Shown one piece after another: positions 20,065-22,421 of a stretch of DNA of 22,421 nt. The DNA is from JBHEMT01 sp046262435. GTDB lineage: Bacteria; Chloroflexota; Dormibacteria; Aeolococcales; Aeolococcaceae. Numbering within the stretch: the stretch's first letter is position 1; every line of letters begins with the position of its first letter. The translations under genes and the position numbers were made by a program. The DNA is taken from positions 1 to 22,421 of the forward strand of contig JBHEMT010000138.1 in the NCBI GenBank assembly GCA_046262435.1, read 5' to 3'. A model generated the notes under the pieces. It did not search any database. It had not been told where the DNA came from and worked only from the letters and a program-made list of their open reading frames with translations.

Positions 20065-22089
20065 TCAGTGGGAGCGGCGGCGGCGCCGCAGGGCGAGGCC
20101 TCCCAGGGTCAGCAGGGTGAGCGCGGTACCACCGGAGGCGCCTTCCGCCCCCGTGTCGGGCACGGGGATCGTCGGGCCTGTCGACGCGGCCTGGACATTC
20201 TGGATGCCCGTGGTGGGGCCATCACCGATTGGTAGGAGCAAAACGTCGGGTGCGGCTGGATCGATGGGGAAGGTGATCGGGCCCGCCAGCTTCGACCCGA
20301 TGTACGCCTGGTCGGTAGCGGCAATGGTGAGGCGGATGTGGTGGCCGCCCGCGAACTGATGGATGATTCCCGGGAGGGTCAGCGTTACGGTGTTCAGCCC
20401 CCCGGGAATGCGTGCCGGAGACACCAGTCGCTCGGGCAGCGAGGTACTCGTCCCATCCGGGGCCACGTCGTAGATCTTGGTGAAGAGCTCCGGTTGGAAA
20501 GCGGCGTCGGCGTTGGAGCTCACTGGGGCGTTGACAGTGACCTTGAGGGTTGGGATGCCGAGCTCGTTGGCGGCTCGGGTGAGCGGCGCCGTCGTGAATG
20601 ACACCGACTCGCCGGGCGGGTCGGTTGCCGGGATGTAAAAGAAGGGCAGGCTCTTGCTGTCCTGCACTCCCGATGTCTCCGAGTAGCTCGCCGGTTCACC
20701 GGCAGGGGGGTTGACCATCGCCGGCGCCCCGGCGGTGATGCCGGTGGCCCTGGTGCGCAGCGTCCCGTCGGCCGACGGATACAGGGCGAAGGGAGGCGCG
20801 ATCGGGTACCCACTCGCGGAGCCGTACGCCCGGCCGATGCTCGCCGGAGTACCGCTTCCGTCGTCAGCGTAATCGCGGTAGTACTCGACCGCTGGGCCGG
20901 TGTCGATGGACGCGTCGCCCATGAGGTATTTGTCGAACCAATGCTGGATCAATCCAGTTTCATAAAGACCTGAGGGGTCATGACCATTGGTGGTGAACTC
21001 GCCCTTCAAGGGCTCCGAATGGCTGTGGCCCCAGCTCTGGAGGACGAGCTTCACCGGAGCGCCGGTCTTCTTGATCAACTCATAGTTGGCGACGGCCTCG
21101 TCCAGGTTGAACAGGGTGTCCGCCTCGCCCTGCAGCAGCATGGTGGGGATGTGCACCTCGCCGTGCTGGTCGTAGCCGACCATCGATGCGTCGTGAAGGA
21201 GTTGGAGAGTGGTGGTGGAGGGGTACCCGTGCGTGATGGTGTCGCCATCGGCAACGCAGACCTCATTGGGAAAGCCCGGGCACGGGAACTGCGACGTGGG
21301 CACGGTCGAGGGGGGGTGCATCACCGGCGTTGCGACGCCGTCCGCGAAGAACAACTCGGTCCACTCAAACTTGCTCACCCCGGGAGGGCTGTCGGTAAGC
21401 GTGAAGTTGTTGGGGTCGTACGGCGAGCTCGGGTTGGCGTTCTGGGGCGCCAGGGAGTATCCGAGGTCGTTCCAGGTGATGATGGGAATGATTGCGTCCA
21501 ACCTCGGGTCGATCGAGGCGGTGGCGAACTGAATGGCTCCTCCGTAGGAGCCGCCGATCATTCCCACGCGCGGATCACCGGTGGCGTCGAGCTTGATGTC
21601 GGGCACGTTGGCGGTGTCGGCAAGCCAGGTGATCAGCTGTTTGGCCGCCATGCCGTCGTATGCAGGCCGGTCGAGTTGGATCTTGCAGTCCACGCCGGGC
21701 TCGTTGCTGTTACCAAACCCAAGGCCTGAGTACGACAGCACTGCATATCCATGCTTGGTCGCGTATGCGCCGAGTGAGGATTGGTCATCCTTGGTGCCGC
21801 CGAACCCGTTCGTGGTGAGGATCGCGGGCTCCTTGGCCGCCGGCTGCGGGTCGGGCAGGTAGAGGTCCGCATCCATGTTGCAGTCGGTGGTGCTCGGCCC
21901 GACCTTCACGGGGATCTTTCCGGAGCACTTGATGTAGCCGGGGCCGCCCGTGGCGGCGGTCATGGTGGTGGGACAGGTGACAGGGGCCGCTGCGCGCGCT
22001 GTGAGGGGGGTCCCCCCAATCAGAGCCGCGCCGACCAGGGCGGCGGCGGCGGCAGCCACGGCGACCCGAGGCAGACGAAGCCGAAACAT
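20065..22089 (-). CDS. Exported S15/CocE-type alpha/beta hydrolase with VPDTG sorting-like tail
   Basis: 674 residues. A signal peptide covers about 1-33, with cleavage near 'LTARAAA'. The catalytic core has S181 in 'GGSYGGA', D324 in 'GEADTLF' and H355 or H357 in 'SWGHSH', fitting the X-Pro dipeptidyl-peptidase/CocE family. Residues 410-620 match the C-terminal jelly-roll region. The end reads PVPDTG, then a hydrophobic stretch, then RRRRRSH, the three-part layout of a sortase signal with VPDTG for LPXTG. It is likely a surface-attached peptidase, esterase or amide hydrolase; substrate unknown. A promoter and an AGGGAG ribosome site 5 nt before ATG 22089 support the start. Confidence 0.88.
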   Translation of the reverse strand: MFRLRLPRVAVAAAAAALVGAALIGGTPLTARAAAPVTCPTTMTAATGGPGYIKCSGKIPVKVGPSTTDCNMDADLYLPDPQPAAKEPAILTTNGFGGTKDDQSSLGAYATKHGYAVLSYSGLGFGNSNEPGVDCKIQLDRPAYDGMAAKQLITWLADTANVPDIKLDATGDPRVGMIGGSYGGAIQFATASIDPRLDAIIPIITWNDLGYSLAPQNANPSSPYDPNNFTLTDSPPGVSKFEWTELFFADGVATPVMHPPSTVPTSQFPCPGFPNEVCVADGDTITHGYPSTTTLQLLHDASMVGYDQHGEVHIPTMLLQGEADTLFNLDEAVANYELIKKTGAPVKLVLQSWGHSHSEPLKGEFTTNGHDPSGLYETGLIQHWFDKYLMGDASIDTGPAVEYYRDYADDGSGTPASIGRAYGSASGYPIAPPFALYPSADGTLRTRATGITAGAPAMVNPPAGEPASYSETSGVQDSKSLPFFYIPATDPPGESVSFTTAPLTRAANELGIPTLKVTVNAPVSSNADAAFQPELFTKIYDVAPDGTSTSLPERLVSPARIPGGLNTVTLTLPGIIHQFAGGHHIRLTIAATDQAYIGSKLAGPITFPIDPAAPDVLLLPIGDGPTTGIQNVQAASTGPTIPVPDTGAEGASGGTALTLLTLGGLALRRRRRSH

Positions 22090-22094
22090 AGGTT

Positions 22095-22100
22095 CTCCCT
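22095..22100 (-). promoter_or_regulatory. Ribosome binding site of the S15-type hydrolase
   Basis: The minus strand reads AGGGAG with a 5-nt spacer to ATG 22089, settling the start and the signal peptide. Confidence 0.65.
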
Positions 22101-22121
22101 TCCCAAATGGCGCGAGGGGTC

Positions 22122-22150
22122 AGGGTAACCTGCGGTTCCGGTCGTGCCAA
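22122..22150 (-). promoter_or_regulatory. Promoter of the S15-type hydrolase gene
   Basis: The minus strand reads TTGGCA (22150-22145), a 17-bp spacer and TACCCT (22127-22122). The predicted leader is about 26 nt. It faces away from the acyl-CoA synthetase promoter, so the 152-bp gap drives both genes. Confidence 0.6.
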
Positions 22151-22190
22151 TAGGGTCAAACCCACCTGGCTGCGTGATCGGCGCGGCGGG

Positions 22191-22196
22191 TATGCT
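22191..22196 (+). promoter_or_regulatory. -10 box TATGCT upstream of the acyl-CoA synthetase
   Basis: TATGCT lies 45 nt before GTG 22242 and is the same hexamer as at 5381. The gap contains a clear ribosome site, so this transcript would have a leader. The -35 is not clear. Confidence 0.45.
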
Positions 22197-22230
22197 CGCG
22201 GCCCTGACGCCAGCCCGCCCGCAGGCCCTG

Positions 22231-22236
22231 AGGAGG
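22231..22236 (+). promoter_or_regulatory. Ribosome binding site of the acyl-CoA synthetase
   Basis: AGGAGG with a 5-nt spacer to GTG 22242 decides the start of the partial gene at the window edge. Confidence 0.7.
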
Positions 22237-22241
22237 GTGCC

Positions 22242-22421
22242 GTGACCATCAAGTCCACGATGCAGGACGCTCCCCTGCTGATCCGCGACCTCCTCGAGCG
22301 GGGCCGGCGGGTCTACCCCGACGGGCGGGTGGTCACCTGGCTTGGCGAGAGCAGCCGCACCGCCAGCTTTGCCGAGGTGGGCGACCGGGCCGCCCAGCTG
22401 GCGCACGCCCTGAGCAAGCTG
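22242..22421 (+). CDS. AMP-binding acyl-CoA synthetase, N-terminal fragment
   Basis: 60 residues from GTG 22242, cut by the window end. 'TMQDAPLLIRDLLERGRRVYPDGRVVTW' and 'SFAEVGDRAAQLAHAL' match the N-terminus of long- or medium-chain fatty-acyl-CoA ligases of the ANL superfamily, before the ATP-binding motifs. It should activate a fatty acid with ATP and CoA. Chain-length preference cannot be judged here. Confidence 0.85.
   Translation, partial: MTIKSTMQDAPLLIRDLLERGRRVYPDGRVVTWLGESSRTASFAEVGDRAAQLAHALSKL

Noticed and set aside
1..22421. tRNA, rRNA, CRISPR, insertion sequence, prophage or attachment site
   Set aside because: None could be supported by reading both strands; the window looks like ordinary chromosomal housekeeping and envelope genes.

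Overview
This window comes from a very GC-rich, apparently free-living bacterium, with GTG starts common and most genes packed tightly on both strands. The gene set suggests a monoderm lineage in or near Actinomycetota, Chloroflexota or Candidatus Dormibacterota: an actinobacterial-type VLRF1 peptidyl-tRNA hydrolase, an ActII-3/MmpL-like MMPL exporter, a CsoR copper sensor, a sortase-like C-terminal signal, and promoters whose TAnnnT -10 boxes lie only 6-8 nt from start codons, as in leaderless genes. The phylum is inference; no rRNA, tRNA, insertion sequence or CRISPR array was seen.

Layout, left to right. 1-330 is the end of an amidohydrolase. 351-2020 is a copper module: a promoter overlapping a CsoR-type palindrome, an SO_0444-type Cu/Zn efflux permease ending in a YHS metal-binding domain, and an overlapping csoR, closed by a terminator. 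2186-4623 holds a GT4 glycosyltransferase and a convergent ArsB/SLC13-like anion permease, overlapping at their 3' ends. 4732-5324 is a coupled pair: a 67-residue unknown protein and a Doc/Fic-like protein that appears to have lost its catalytic motif. 5423-7927 is an 834-residue mannose-1-phosphate guanylyltransferase fused to a phosphomannomutase-like half whose active-site loops are degraded. 7938-13045 (minus) carries an MMPL exporter and a double-FtsX ABC permease. A 49-residue membrane protein with its own promoter and terminator follows at 13161-13310 (minus).

13683-14555 is a secreted CAP-domain protein with a His/Arg-rich tail. 14615-15301 (minus) is an acVLRF1 ribosome-rescue hydrolase, divergent from an 88-residue membrane protein (15398-15664). 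15682-17706 (minus) is FtsH. 17840-19986 (minus) is a coupled pair: a MacB/LolD-type ABC ATPase and an RDD-CPBP fusion protease. 20065-22089 (minus) is an exported S15/CocE-type hydrolase with a VPDTG sorting-like tail, divergent from the start of an acyl-CoA synthetase (22242 to the window end).

The themes are metal and xenobiotic export, envelope proteins and protein quality control. The ABC permease (10304-13045) and ABC ATPase (19246-19986) lie about 6 kb apart and could be partners. The most unusual items are the catalytically degraded Doc-like pair, the guanylyltransferase with a dead-looking mutase half, the RDD-CPBP fusion, the sortase-like hydrolase, and the set of leaderless-style promoters.
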